A stretch of 64,000 nucleotides of DNA from Neobacillus vireti (GCF_001026695.1 NZ_LDNB01000010.1:350884-414883), one strand, 5' to 3'. Positions 16,571-25,034 are shown, counted from the stretch's first letter. A program made the numbers and translations. Notes: a model not told the origin generated them from the letters alone.

Positions 16571-17011
16571 ATGCCACGAGTAAATTATCGAAGTTCTGAC
16601 GTTGACTTAATGGCCAGGATGATGAGAGCTGAAGCTGAAGGTGAAGGAAAACAAGGAATGTTATATGTTGGAAATGTAATTGTGAATCGTGTAATAGCAG
16701 ATTGTTTAGACTTTAAAGAAGTAAGAACGATTCCCAAAGTCATTTTTCAAGTACAAGGAGGAAATTATTCCTTTGAAGCTGTTCAGAAAGGGAATGTATT
16801 TTATCAAAGAGCGCGGACTTCTGAAAAAAGATTAGCAAAACAGAATTTGGAATATTGGAGAGAACACCCAGGGAAATATGCCCTTTGGTATTTTAATCCG
16901 TATGCTCCATGCCCTCCAACATGGTACGGTCAACCTCATTCTGGTCAATTTAAAAATCATTGTTATTATGAACCAAAAGCTGGAACATGTGATAGTGTTT
17001 ATCGAGGTTAA
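16571..17011 (+). CDS. cwlJ: Spore cortex-lytic cell wall hydrolase CwlJ
   Basis: 146 residues (B. subtilis CwlJ about 142). SleB/CwlJ hydrolase domain through most of the length: DVDLMARMMRAEAEGEGKQG with the catalytic Glu region, GNVIVNRV, and YALWYFNPYAPCPPTWYGQP. No signal peptide, as expected for CwlJ, which is made in the mother cell and placed in the coat. It lacks the peptidoglycan-binding domain of SleB. CATACTAT upstream at about 16547 resembles a sigma-E -10 element. GGAGG precedes the ATG. The usual partner gerQ is not adjacent. Confidence 0.9.
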   Translation: MPRVNYRSSDVDLMARMMRAEAEGEGKQGMLYVGNVIVNRVIADCLDFKEVRTIPKVIFQVQGGNYSFEAVQKGNVFYQRARTSEKRLAKQNLEYWREHPGKYALWYFNPYAPCPPTWYGQPHSGQFKNHCYYEPKAGTCDSVYRG

Positions 17012-17035
17012 GCTTACTCTTTGAGTAAGCTTTTT
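17010..17035 (+). terminator. Rho-independent terminator of cwlJ
   Basis: AAGCTTACT and AGTAAGCTT with a 5-base loop, then TTTTT. It overlaps the last base of the stop codon. Confidence 0.9.
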
Positions 17036-17188
17036 ACATACTTGAAGGATATTTAGACAAAATAAAATATTTATCAGCTAGAAATTGATCGGGTTTTCAT
17101 TTTTGGAACTAGCTATTCCTGTACTGTTTTTGATCGTTATATTAAATGGTATAATCATTTAAACTTACAAAAATGAGGGAGAATGAAA

Positions 17189-17371
17189 GTGGATAAAAAA
17201 GAAATTGAATATAAAATTCGCGAATTAAAATATGAATATGTTCGTCTACAGAATGACTTAGAAAAATTGGAGAATGTAAAAGGGAATTTATCTCCTCTTG
17301 AAAAACAGTTAGCAGCCATCGAGACTGAACTCCATTCACTTAACGAAGCTTTGAGAAAAAAGGAATTATAA
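17189..17371 (+). CDS. SE1832-family small coiled-coil protein
   Basis: 60 residues from the GTG at 17189 (GAGGGAG 8 bases before); the ATG two codons earlier is too close to it. DKKEIEYKIRELKYEYVRLQ and a leucine-rich helix to the end match a small conserved Bacillus/Staphylococcus family of unknown function. Almost the whole protein should be one or two helices. Confidence 0.75.
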   Translation: MDKKEIEYKIRELKYEYVRLQNDLEKLENVKGNLSPLEKQLAAIETELHSLNEALRKKEL

Positions 17372-17444
17372 CCCTAAAAGAGCGGAGACAAGTTGTCGCG
17401 AGCCGGTACATTAGCCAATTTTATAAGAAGTGGGGATATTTTAA

Positions 17445-17738
17445 ATGGCACCTTCGAAAAAGAATTTGAGAACTTGCACCAAAGGACACAACTATTATAA
17501 AAGCAGCGATTGTCCAACCTGTCCAACTTGTGAGCAAGAGCGCAAACCAAATCATGGATTTCTTTCATTACTCTCGGCACCAGCAAGACGAGCATTAGAA
17601 AACAATGGAATCACTTCCTTACAGAAGCTATCAAAATATAGTGAAAAAGAGATTTTACAATTTCATGGTATGGGCCCTGCTTCTTTACCAAAACTTAGAT
17701 CTGCTTTGCAGGAAAATGGATTAGCATTTAGAAACTAA
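17445..17738 (+). CDS. RNA polymerase alpha-CTD-like helix-hairpin-helix protein with zinc finger
   Basis: 97 residues. The N-terminal third has Cys/His residues suited to bind zinc (CTKGHNYYKSSDCPTCPTC). The rest, LSAPARRALENNGITSLQKL to LPKLRSALQENGL, matches the alpha C-terminal domain fold with a helix-hairpin-helix (HGMGPASLPKL). These stand-alone proteins probably bind DNA; their role is unknown. The ribosome site (GTGGGG) is weak. Confidence 0.7.
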   Translation: MAPSKKNLRTCTKGHNYYKSSDCPTCPTCEQERKPNHGFLSLLSAPARRALENNGITSLQKLSKYSEKEILQFHGMGPASLPKLRSALQENGLAFRN

Positions 17739-17795
17739 ACTTTGTTTGAAGAAAAAGTAAATAAAAATTTATTGACCGCGAAGGGTGAGACAACC

Positions 17796-18155
17796 ATGGA
17801 TAAGGACAGGCGTAAGGAGCTAAAAGAGGCATACAAGCAAGTTAAGATCTACATGGGAGTGTACCAAATAACGAACAAAACCAACGAAAAAATATATATT
17901 GATAGCTGTCCAAACTTAAAAAACAAGTGGCTTACCTTACAGGGGCAGCTTGATATGGGCATGTTCGCCAATTTTCAGTTACAAAAAGATTGGAAGGAAC
18001 TAGGGGCAGACGCATTTACCTATGAAGTCCTAGAAAAGAAGGATGCTAGCGAAGTGAACGACAGGCGTTGGGAACTAAAGCAAATGAAAAAGCCATGGCT
18101 GGAAAAATTGCAGCCTTACGGGAATAGAGGGTATAATAAGCGACCAACTGAATGA
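17796..18155 (+). CDS. GIY-YIG-like nuclease family protein (degenerate motif)
   Basis: 119 residues from the ATG at 17796 behind AAGGGTGAG. MGVYQITNKTNEKIYIDS corresponds to the GIY...YIG pair but reads GVY...YID, so the second motif is altered. Further on, ELGADAFTYEVLE matches the family. Catalytic Arg and Glu are not clearly in place. It may be an inactive or DNA-binding relative. Confidence 0.7.
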   Translation: MDKDRRKELKEAYKQVKIYMGVYQITNKTNEKIYIDSCPNLKNKWLTLQGQLDMGMFANFQLQKDWKELGADAFTYEVLEKKDASEVNDRRWELKQMKKPWLEKLQPYGNRGYNKRPTE

Positions 18156-18157
18156 CA

Positions 18158-18210
18158 GTTAGCCTGACCCCCAGTGATTAAAAGCTTTAGAGCACTGGGG
18201 GTCAGGCACT
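18158..18210. repeat. REP-A palindrome
   Basis: GCCTGACCCCCAGTG ... CACTGGGGGTCAGGC around a loop with AAAAGCTTTAGAG. It begins 3 bases after the GIY-YIG stop and lies between convergent genes. Good terminator candidate for both. Confidence 0.9.
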
Positions 18211-18251
18211 ACTTTGCAGAGACAAGGTCCCATTGTCTCTTTAATTCTCAT

Positions 18252-18473
18252 TTACAACTTCATCCCATTCAACAAATCCCTCAATGACCTTAACTCTTCA
18301 ATGGTTAACGTAACTCCCTTCCCCATTTTCTCATGCTCAGGTGCCCAATCGCGCAAATCGTATTTTGCCTCTTTTCCATTCCAACTGATCAGATTCAGTT
18401 CTTTGTTCCAGCCTTTAGGGGACTGTGATAACGTCCCCACGGTTTCTTTTATTTCAAATTTGATTTCTGCCAT
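18252..18473 (-). CDS. YdbC-type PC4-like single-strand DNA-binding protein
   Basis: 73 residues. FEIKETVGTLSQSPKGWNKE, LNLISWNGKEAKYDLRDWAP and HEKMGKGVTLTIEEL are the hallmarks of YdbC, a prokaryotic relative of the transcription coactivator PC4. Members form dimers that bind single-stranded DNA with little sequence preference. GGAGG lies 9 bases before the ATG. Confidence 0.9.
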   Translation of the reverse strand: MAEIKFEIKETVGTLSQSPKGWNKELNLISWNGKEAKYDLRDWAPEHEKMGKGVTLTIEELRSLRDLLNGMKL

Positions 18474-18579
18474 TGCTATTTGCCTCCATTAGAATAGGTG
18501 GTGGAGATTTAAGATAATCAGCATAGGTGTAATGAGATTGTGGTTGATTTATGCTTATTCCTTTCGTCCTTTCTCGCCT

Positions 18580-18783
18580 TTATTTAAATAGCTTTTTTAT
18601 CAGGCTAAAAATATCAAAAGTTGTTCGATTGTAAACTTTGTTATACGCATATTTCTTGGGATTTCTCAACCATCCATACCCCCTGGGCATTTTCAATCCT
18701 GCTCTGTGAACAATCTGTCTTTTTATGCTTGTTCTAGCTGAAATTCTTTTCTTCAAGCTTGGCTTTCTCATTCCGAATTTCAT
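18580..18783 (-). CDS. Small basic protein, phage/plasmid-type family
   Basis: 67 residues, strongly basic: MKFGMRKPSLKKRISARTS, then LKMPRGYGWLRNPKKYAYNKVYNRTTF. This pattern (KxGxRKPxxKKxxxARTxxK ... YNKVYNRTTF) occurs in short proteins often seen near phage or mobile genes. Function unknown. AAGGAG lies 8 bases before the ATG. It lies next to the IS605-type remnant. Confidence 0.65.
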   Translation of the reverse strand: MKFGMRKPSLKKRISARTSIKRQIVHRAGLKMPRGYGWLRNPKKYAYNKVYNRTTFDIFSLIKKLFK

Positions 18784-18864
18784 ACGAGCATCTCCTTAAG
18801 ATTCAATTGGTACTCTGATTTCGCTGGCCAAAAGTTTTGAGAGAAGGGTCTGACGCTCTCCCAT

Positions 18865-19316
18865 TCAAATAAACTTCGAATCATTTTTCGTTTTTGTCCC
18901 AAATGATTGAATGGAAGCGTTCTTAAATCCGTACGTCTCATTGAGATCTTTAAAATTAGCCCTGCGTAATTCTACATCGCCTTTCGACGTTTTTGATAAT
19001 TGAATGGTTTCCTTGTATAGTATAGATCCGTTCCTTTTGGTGTTGTCTGATTGTGCAAAACAGCTATATAACGCATGTCTTGGTTAATTCCAAATTGCGG
19101 GTCGCATTCAACAAGGAGATGAACATGATCAGGCATAATCTCCATTTCAATCACATCAGAACGAGTTTCTTCTGCAACTTCCAAAACAATAGATTTAAGT
19201 CTTTCATCTACTCCATTTATTAAGACACTTCTTCTATATTTGGGGCACCAAACCACATGATATTTACAAGAATATACTACGTTATTATTGCTTTTATATT
19301 GTATTAGACTCTTCAT
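18865..19316 (-). mobile_element. IS200/IS605-type remnant (tnpA part and tnpB-like part)
   Basis: Minus strand. First the front of a TnpA gene (19316 down to about 19080), then a scrambled join, then at about 18985-18865 a second frame reading ELRRANFKDLNETYGFKNAS and SFGTKTKNDSKFI before a stop. The second piece looks like the N-terminal part of an IS605 TnpB. Both genes are truncated and out of frame, so the element is dead. Confidence 0.6.
18972..19316 (-). pseudogene. Truncated IS200-type TnpA transposase
   Basis: 114 residues remain. NVVYSCKYHVVWCPKYRRSVL, then MEIMPDHVHLLVECDPQFGI contains the HUH metal site (HVH). After GIN the sequence leaves the family: the C-terminal helix with the catalytic Tyr (usually near residue 125 of about 135-150) is missing and replaced by QDMRYIAVLHNQ.... 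It cannot be an active Y1 transposase. Confidence 0.85.
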
Positions 19317-19383
19317 ATATTATATTATATCAAAAATTTCAAACTAATTCCACAATTAATGGAACGTTTGTTCTAAAATATTT

Positions 19384-19434
19384 AAAAAAACAACCAACCC
19401 ATACATGAATGCAGGGGCTTGCGGTTGTTTATTT
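19384..19434. terminator. Bidirectional terminator-like hairpin
   Basis: AAACAACC and GGTTGTTT pair around about 27 bases, with A-rich left and T-rich right flanks. It lies in the gap 19317-19524. Confidence 0.6.
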
Positions 19435-19524
19435 TGGCCACACCTTGAGATTTAATGGGCATATTTGAATTTCTGCAAACATATATTTATAAAACATTTT
19501 CACTAGAAAGGGGAATCATTACCT

Positions 19525-19635
19525 ATGGATCATTGCATTTCTTGTGGAAAGGAATTATCAATTATGGAGCGGAATCGAACTGAATGCTGGGAGTGTAGAG
19601 ATACGACAGCAGAAGCATATACTGAAGAGGATTAA
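19525..19635 (+). CDS. 36-residue zinc-ribbon-like microprotein
   Basis: MDHCISCGKELS ... TECWECRDTTAEAYTEED: two CxxC pairs 19 residues apart, the layout of a minimal zinc ribbon. AAAGGGG precedes the ATG at 19525 by 11 bases. The acidic tail is unlike a random frame. I do not know a named family. Coding status is inferred from the CxxC pairs and ribosome site. Confidence 0.5.
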   Translation: MDHCISCGKELSIMERNRTECWECRDTTAEAYTEED

Positions 19636-19712
19636 TTAGTTCATTGTGTTGTTAAAATTTTCGAGAAAAAATAACGCTTAATTCATTTCATTTTGAACCC
19701 CCTAATGTAAAT

Positions 19713-19836
19713 GAGGCTGTCTAAAAATTAGTAGATAGGCTTATCTTCATCACAAGCGGCAGGAGCACCGTGAGACTCCTGCTGGAAAGCCTGAAGGCTG
19801 TACTTCCTTAGGAACTACAGCCTGCGTGCTTGTTTC
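19713..19836. repeat. Degenerate dispersed repeat (related in style to 12350-12539)
   Basis: GAGGCTGTCTAAAAA at the left end, followed by GAGACTCCTGCTGG and GAAGGCTGTA/CTACAGCCTGCG inverted segments. It shares the GAGACTCCTGC word and a GGCTGT-type end with the MITE-like element, but no right terminal repeat is visible. Confidence 0.45.
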
Positions 19837-19843
19837 TGCTAGC

Positions 19844-20326
19844 TTAGATACTTTTAATAGATTTTTCATGGTTAAGCAGCCATTCCTTTCGCCACAATCC
19901 ACCAGCATATCCGGTTAATTTTCCATTTGAACCAATAATCCGATGACATGGAATCACGATACTTAACTTGTTTTTGCCATTTGCACTTCCGACTGCTCTG
20001 ATGGCCTTTTCATTTCCAATCGAAACAGCAATATCTTTGTAGGACCCCGTTTCCGCATAGGGGATTTTCGTTAACGCGTTCCACACTGTTTTTTGAAAAT
20101 TGGTTCCTTCATAATTGTAAGGGAATGTAAATTCTTGACGCCCCCCTTTAAAATATTCATCAAGTTGTTCAAAACACTCCACTAATACATTAGGAGTCTC
20201 GTCATGCTTACTATTTTCAGCTTGCTCCCGCTCAGAAAACATGATTGAACAGATCGCCTCAGCTGTTCCCCATATCTCGATTACTCCAATTGGTGATCTA
20301 TAATCTAATTTGTGTAGTTGCTCCAT
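19844..20326 (-). CDS. ogt: Methylated-DNA-[protein]-cysteine S-methyltransferase
   Basis: 160 residues. The active-site motif is IPCHRI, with the family segment YAETGSYKDIAVSIGNEKAIRAVGSANGKN (here VGSANGKN just before it) and GKLTGYAGGLWRKEWLL after it. It removes O6-alkyl groups from guanine by suicide transfer to Cys. GGAGG precedes the ATG. Follows adaA by 24 bases on the same strand, so the pair forms an adaptive-response operon; adaB is an equally fitting name. Confidence 0.92.
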   Translation of the reverse strand: MEQLHKLDYRSPIGVIEIWGTAEAICSIMFSEREQAENSKHDETPNVLVECFEQLDEYFKGGRQEFTFPYNYEGTNFQKTVWNALTKIPYAETGSYKDIAVSIGNEKAIRAVGSANGKNKLSIVIPCHRIIGSNGKLTGYAGGLWRKEWLLNHEKSIKSI

Positions 20327-20350
20327 ATAAAAACCTCCATATCAATAAAC

Positions 20351-20941
20351 CTAATCGATGAGCCTTGATTGATTATTTTCATTATTTTTCAACTTTCGAT
20401 ATTCACTTGGTGAGCAATGTTTTAAACTGCGAAACACCTTGTAAAAATTAGAAGGACTTTGGAATCCAGCCTCATAGCAAATCTCAAGGTTCGATCGATC
20501 TGTGCTTGTTAGAATATGTGCCGCTTTATCCACTCGGATTTTTTCCAAATAGCTGCGCGGAGTTTCGGACGTTTCCTGCTTAAATAATCGTTCAAGATAA
20601 TAGGAACTTACACCAACATGATTAGCAATATCCTGTAATTCCAGCTTTTGATTATATTGATTTACTAAGAAGGCAATGACATTTCTTACAAGTTCAATAT
20701 GCGGGGATTGATCTGATTTTGGCTGACATCTTTTACATGCCCGAAAACCGGATTTTTCCAATTCATTAATGTCATGATAGAATTCCACATTTATTTTTTT
20801 CGGCTTCCTTGATCTACAAGAAGGACGGCAGAATATCTTGGTCGTTTTCACTGCTGTATAAAATAACCCATCATATTTACTATCACAAGCAATGATTTTC
20901 TCCCACATTTCTTCGAAAGAAAGATTGATACCAGCAGCCAT
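20351..20941 (-). CDS. adaA: AdaA-type methylphosphotriester repair enzyme and transcription activator
   Basis: 196 residues from the ATG at 20941 behind GGAGAGG; a start 11 codons upstream lacks a ribosome site and overlaps the preceding gene. The N-terminal Ada zinc domain has FCRPSCRSRKPKK and ACKRCQP (four Cys; the first of FCRPSC is the methyl acceptor). The C-terminal half is an AraC-type double HTH (LQDIANHVGVSSYYLERLFK ... NLEICYEAGFQSPSNFYKVF). It should sense alkyl damage and activate itself and the downstream methyltransferase. Confidence 0.9.
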   Translation of the reverse strand: MAAGINLSFEEMWEKIIACDSKYDGLFYTAVKTTKIFCRPSCRSRKPKKINVEFYHDINELEKSGFRACKRCQPKSDQSPHIELVRNVIAFLVNQYNQKLELQDIANHVGVSSYYLERLFKQETSETPRSYLEKIRVDKAAHILTSTDRSNLEICYEAGFQSPSNFYKVFRSLKHCSPSEYRKLKNNENNQSRLID

Positions 20942-20963
20942 TATCCTCTCCGTCCTTTCTTGT

Positions 20964-21735
20964 TTAGCCTTCATATAAATTTGAGGTATCTCTAGACTCT
21001 ACTAATTGCTCAGCATTTTTTTCTAAAAAGGCCATATATTTGTCAGATAGCGCATTTCCGAAGCTAAATCGTTTCACTCCTAATTCTTTTAGCTTATTAC
21101 AGTTCGTTAATCCAGGTAAAGATAAAATGTTAAGTGGTGCATTTACATTCAACGTAATGATCCTTATCTCATCATGGTCGGCCAATCCAGGGACAAATAT
21201 TCCATTTGCCCCACTCTCCACATAAGCCTTGGCTCGATCAATGGTTTCCAATAATGGGTTTTCCCTCTGAAAATAAGTATCCGTTCTAGCGTTAATATAA
21301 AAATGTTTATAACCATTATTATCTAAAGCGCTTCTAGTTTTAGCTAAAAGGTTACTGTGCTCGGAGATTGATCTTAACCCTTTTTGCTTTTTGAATGAAT
21401 CTTCAATATTGATTCCCGCAACTCCAACCGCAGCTGTTCTTAATACATTGTCAACAATGTCTTCTGTACTTTCACCATAGCCTGCCTCAATATCAGCAGA
21501 GACAGGTATGTTCACATTATCAGCAATGGTTTTGATGATGCCAAGATGTCTTTCAAAATCAATTAATTCACCATCGTCATATCCAAGCGAATTCGCTATA
21601 CCCCGACTCGTCGTTCCAATCGCTTTAAATCCTGCTTTCTCTAATGTTAAAGCGGATAGCAAATCCCAAGCATTTCCCAAAAAAAAGGATATCCTTCACT
21701 GTATGCAGATCATTAAATTCCTGTATTTTACTCAT
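20964..21735 (-). pseudogene. Isocitrate lyase/PEP mutase-family protein, frameshifted near the N-terminus
   Basis: The real start is the ATG at 21735 (GGAGGAG upstream), giving MSKIQEFNDLHTVKDIL, then eight T (21686-21679) after which the frame is lost. Removing one T joins it to LGNAWDLLSALTLEKAGF, and the rest is open to 20964. The family features are GNAWD, TTSRGIANSLGY, SADIEAGYG, GVAGINIEDS and ARTDTYF. Total length would be about 256 residues. A homopolymer error in the assembly, or a true or phase-variable frameshift, would all look like this. adaA follows after 22 bases. Confidence 0.8.
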
Positions 21736-21979
21736 TCTAACTCCTCCAAATCATTTATTTGAAGCCATTTTAACAAGTAACTACAGTCGATTTCGTCCTC
21801 ATTCTTGCTCTTATGGTCCATGGAAACAAAAATTCTAATGTGATGCTGTTTAACCATACCATTTCCTATCTTCAAAAAGAATCTTTGTTATACTCCTTTC
21901 TAACAAATTTCCATTTTTTGCACTGTTCAAAATATAGGTTTCTGTTATAATGTGTTTGGAATAAAATTTAATAGCTAGA

Positions 21980-22073
21980 ATTGTAGGGGGACCGGTGTTG
22001 CCGGTTGAGATAGCATCCTTAAGATGTTGACTCTTAGAACCTGATCTGGTTGAGACCAGCGGAGGGAACATAT
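21980..22073 (+). ncRNA. TPP riboswitch (THI element)
   Basis: Contains GGTTGAGATAGCA (variant of the CUGAGA core, with U for the first C), then GAACCTGATCTGG and GACCAGCGGAGGGAA, the conserved P4/P5 and 3' segments of the THI box. An extended -10 (TGTTATAAT at 21943-21951) lies upstream. With the terminator at 22104 it should stop transcription of the thi operon when thiamine pyrophosphate is plentiful. The rest of 21736-21979 holds no gene that I can support. Confidence 0.93.
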
Positions 22074-22103
22074 TCTTAAACAAATAAAATTGTTTGCTTA
22101 TAT

Positions 22104-22137
22104 GCGCCCTGGGTTCTCCCCTAGGGCGCTTTTATTA
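22104..22137 (+). terminator. Riboswitch-controlled terminator
   Basis: GCGCCCT and AGGGCGC with an inner GGG/CCC stem, then TTTTATT. It lies between the TPP aptamer and the first gene, as in transcriptional OFF switches. Confidence 0.9.
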
Positions 22138-22157
22138 TGTACATAGGAGGAATAGGA

Positions 22158-23153
22158 ATGAAGAAGTGGATAATCGCAATATGTTCATTATTCATGATTG
22201 CTGGCTGTAGCAATTCGAATTCAGCATCAGAATCGAAAGAGAAAGACAAACATTCTCTGAAAAAGGTATCTGTCGTACTAGATTGGACACCAAACACGAA
22301 TCATACCGGTTTATATGTGGCAAAAGAAAAAGGCTATTTTAAAGATGAAGGATTAGATGTGGACATCATTATGCCAGGTGATGCTGGAGCAGATCAGCTT
22401 GTGGCTTCAGGTAAATCAGAGTTTGGCGTCAGCTATCAAGAATCGATCACACAAGCCCGGATTCAGGGTGTTCCTCTTGTTTCTATAGCGGCCGTAATTC
22501 AACACAATACATCTGGTTTTGCCTCACCCGCTTCAAAAAACATTGTCTCACCAAAGGACTTTGTAGGTAAAACATACGGTGGCTGGGGCTCACCAGTTGA
22601 AAAATCGGTTATTTCTTCCTTAATGAAAAAAGAAAATGCCGATGTAAATAAAGTTTCGATTGTCAATATGGGAGATACTGATTTCTTTACAGCTGTGAAA
22701 CGAGACATCGATTTCGCATGGATTTATTATGCCTGGACTGGTGTTGAGGCAGAGTTACGTGGAGAAAAGCTCAATATGGTATATCTAACAGACTACTCTG
22801 ATAAACTCGATTATTACACACCAGTTCTCGCAACAAATGAAAACATGATAAAAGAAAACCCAGATACAGTACAAGCTTTTGTAAAAGCTGCTTCCAAAGG
22901 GTATGAATTTGCAATTAAACATCCATCCGATGCTGCCGACATTTTAATTAAAGATATGCCTGACTTGGATCCCAATCTTGTTAAGAAAAGTCAAGAATGG
23001 CTAGCATCTAAATATCAGGATGATGCACCAAGATGGGGCGAGCAAAAACAAAAAGTATGGGAAAATTATGCTTCATGGATGTTTGACAATGGACTTCTTG
23101 AGAAAAAGCTTGATGCTAAAAAAGCATTTACAAATAAATTTTTACCACAATAG
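22158..23153 (+). CDS. thiY: Thiamine-pyrimidine ABC transporter, substrate-binding lipoprotein (ThiY-like)
   Basis: 331 residues from the ATG at 22158 behind AGGAGG. Signal peptide with lipobox MIAGC. NMT1/THI5-like fold: VVLDWTPNTNHTGLYVAKEKGYF near residue 40 (here DWTPNTNHTGLYVA), SYQESITQARIQGVP and GGWGSP. In B. subtilis ThiY binds formylaminopyrimidine, a thiamine breakdown product. First gene behind the TPP riboswitch. Confidence 0.9.
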   Translation: MKKWIIAICSLFMIAGCSNSNSASESKEKDKHSLKKVSVVLDWTPNTNHTGLYVAKEKGYFKDEGLDVDIIMPGDAGADQLVASGKSEFGVSYQESITQARIQGVPLVSIAAVIQHNTSGFASPASKNIVSPKDFVGKTYGGWGSPVEKSVISSLMKKENADVNKVSIVNMGDTDFFTAVKRDIDFAWIYYAWTGVEAELRGEKLNMVYLTDYSDKLDYYTPVLATNENMIKENPDTVQAFVKAASKGYEFAIKHPSDAADILIKDMPDLDPNLVKKSQEWLASKYQDDAPRWGEQKQKVWENYASWMFDNGLLEKKLDAKKAFTNKFLPQ

Positions 23154-23164
23154 GGGGTTATAAA

Positions 23165-23455
23165 ATGACAAATTCACTGATCAGTATTCAAATCATACCA
23201 AAAACAAAAAATGGCGAAAGTGTTATTCCTTATGTAGATGAAGCAATCCGAGTGATTCAAGAGTCTGGGGTAAAATTCGAGGTACATCCTCTTGAAACCA
23301 CAATGGAAGGCGATTTACAGCAATTACTGCAGGTGATCACGAAAATGAATGAGCGCATGATTGAGATGGGCAGCAGTAACGTTATTTCCCAAATAAAAGT
23401 ATTGTACCAGCCATCAGGCATCTCCATGGATCAGCTTACGGAGAAATATAGATAA
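23165..23455 (+). CDS. MTH1187/YkoF-family thiamine-binding protein
   Basis: 96 residues. ISIQIIPKTKNGESVIPYVDEAI and KFEVHPLETTMEGDLQQLLQVI match the Thiamine_BP family (DUF77), ferredoxin-like proteins that bind thiamine or its pyrimidine in the cytosol. Its stop shares one base with the start of the permease gene, so they are translationally coupled. It may buffer or channel the imported pyrimidine. Confidence 0.85.
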   Translation: MTNSLISIQIIPKTKNGESVIPYVDEAIRVIQESGVKFEVHPLETTMEGDLQQLLQVITKMNERMIEMGSSNVISQIKVLYQPSGISMDQLTEKYR

Positions 23456-24216
23456 TGGTGAAAATCATAGCGAAAGGGTGGAGACCGTTAACGGTTCTCC
23501 TCCTTTTATTCATTGTATGGGAAACGGTTGCGATTAAATCTGGAGTTCCGGATTGGCTTTTACCCACTCCGACAAAAATATTTTATGAGGGTTTCAATGG
23601 TTGGTTTAACTTTTACCCAAATTTATTATCAACAATCAAATTATCCTTACTAGGATTTGCATTAGGTTTATTAATCGGGTTACTAACAGCTATTCTATTG
23701 CACTTGCTCCCTTTCATTCGGGAATCGATTTACCCGTTGCTAATCATCTCACAAAACATTCCTATTATCGTCCTAGCTCCTCTTTTAGTGATTTGGTTTG
23801 GCTTTGGATTATTACCAAAAATGATCGTCATCACTCTCGTTTGCTTTTTTCCAATTACAGTTGCCGCATTAGATGGCTTTAAGCAAACCTCCAATGAGTT
23901 AAAGCATTACATGATTATGGCAGGAGCATCGAATAAGCAATTATTTTGGAAGCTAGAGCTTCCCTATGCCCTTCCTTCCCTATTTTCAGGTTTAAAAATA
24001 TCCGCTACTTATAGTGTCATGGGTGCAGTTATTTCTGAATGGCTTGGTGCTAAGGAGGGTATCGGTGTTTATATGACGCTTGCCTCCTCTTCCTTCCGTA
24101 CAGATAGAGTTTTTGTAGCCATATTTGCTATTGTGGCATTAAGTTTATTATTTTTTTCTATCATCGTTCTGATTGAACGCTGGCTCGTTCGGTGGCAGTT
24201 GAAGGGGGCGAAATGA
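23455..24216 (+). CDS. thiX: Thiamine-precursor ABC transporter permease (ThiX-like)
   Basis: 253 residues, about six transmembrane segments. SsuC/TauC-type permease with the EAA-like loop KHYMIMAGASNKQLFWKLELPYALP and GLKISATYSVMGAVISEWLGA. Starts with ATG at 23455 overlapping the previous stop and shares ATGA with the next gene. Confidence 0.88.
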   Translation: MVKIIAKGWRPLTVLLLLFIVWETVAIKSGVPDWLLPTPTKIFYEGFNGWFNFYPNLLSTIKLSLLGFALGLLIGLLTAILLHLLPFIRESIYPLLIISQNIPIIVLAPLLVIWFGFGLLPKMIVITLVCFFPITVAALDGFKQTSNELKHYMIMAGASNKQLFWKLELPYALPSLFSGLKISATYSVMGAVISEWLGAKEGIGVYMTLASSSFRTDRVFVAIFAIVALSLLFFSIIVLIERWLVRWQLKGAK

Positions 24217-25034
24217 AAGTGAGTCATCTTACTGTTTCAAATATTTCTAAGCAATTTGACAAGAATGAAGTGATCAAAAATCTCGCATTCACTGTAGAAA
24301 AGAATGAGTTTGTCTCAATTCTTGGTCCATCTGGCAGCGGGAAAAGTACCATTTTCAGTCTAATCGGAGGAATCCTCTCACCGGATCAAGGAACCATTCA
24401 CTTAGATCATCAAGTCATTAACGGAAAACGGGGGTTTATTAGCTATATGCCACAAACCCCTTCTCTCCTTCCTTGGAGAACGATTGTCGAAAATGTATTG
24501 CTTGGGCAAGAGCTTCAAGGAAAAAAAGAAAAAGAAGCAGCATTAGACATGATCGATATCGCTGGATTAACGGGTTATGAAAATGCGTATCCTCATGAAT
24601 TATCAGGTGGTATGAAACAAAGAGTTTCCTTTATTCGAGCATTATTAAGTCCCCAATCCATCATTTGCTTGGACGAACCTTTTTCGGCACTAGATGAATT
24701 AACACGACTTGATATGCAAAAATGGCTTTTATCTATTTGGGAAGAACATCGAAGAACCATCCTATTCGTGACACATAATATTGAAGAAGCATTATTTCTA
24801 TCTGACCGAATTATTGTTTTATCGAATAAACCTTCTCAGGTGGCAGCCGAATTTCATGTTCCTTTTTCACGTCCCAGAGAGGAAAGTCTATTTCTAGAAG
24901 ACGAGTTCTTAGAATGGAAAAGGAAAATTTACTATTCTCTTAGAAAAGCGCAAGCGCCCTGTTCAGCGGCGTATGGCCTGGAGCATTCCAACCGAGATAA
25001 AGGAAACACGGTGAGCATCGCTGCCCGATGTTGA
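24213..25034 (+). CDS. thiZ: Thiamine-precursor ABC transporter ATPase (ThiZ-like) with repeat-derived C-terminus
   Basis: 273 residues from the ATG at 24213, behind GGGGGCG and overlapping the previous stop (ATGA). Walker A GPSGSGKST, Q-loop SYMPQTPSLLPW, signature LSGGMKQRV, Walker B IICLDEPFSALD and the H-loop FVTHNIEEAL. The family-like part ends near residue 242 (KRKIYYSL). The last 30 residues (RKAQAPCSAAYGLEHSNRD and on) are read from a dispersed repeat that has entered the 3' end. The ATPase domain itself is complete. Confidence 0.9.
   Translation: MKVSHLTVSNISKQFDKNEVIKNLAFTVEKNEFVSILGPSGSGKSTIFSLIGGILSPDQGTIHLDHQVINGKRGFISYMPQTPSLLPWRTIVENVLLGQELQGKKEKEAALDMIDIAGLTGYENAYPHELSGGMKQRVSFIRALLSPQSIICLDEPFSALDELTRLDMQKWLLSIWEEHRRTILFVTHNIEEALFLSDRIIVLSNKPSQVAAEFHVPFSRPREESLFLEDEFLEWKRKIYYSLRKAQAPCSAAYGLEHSNRDKGNTVSIAARC

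Noticed and set aside
21850..22083. A 77-codon minus-strand frame over the thi leader
   Set aside because: It is the antisense of the TPP riboswitch; the RNA element explains the sequence.
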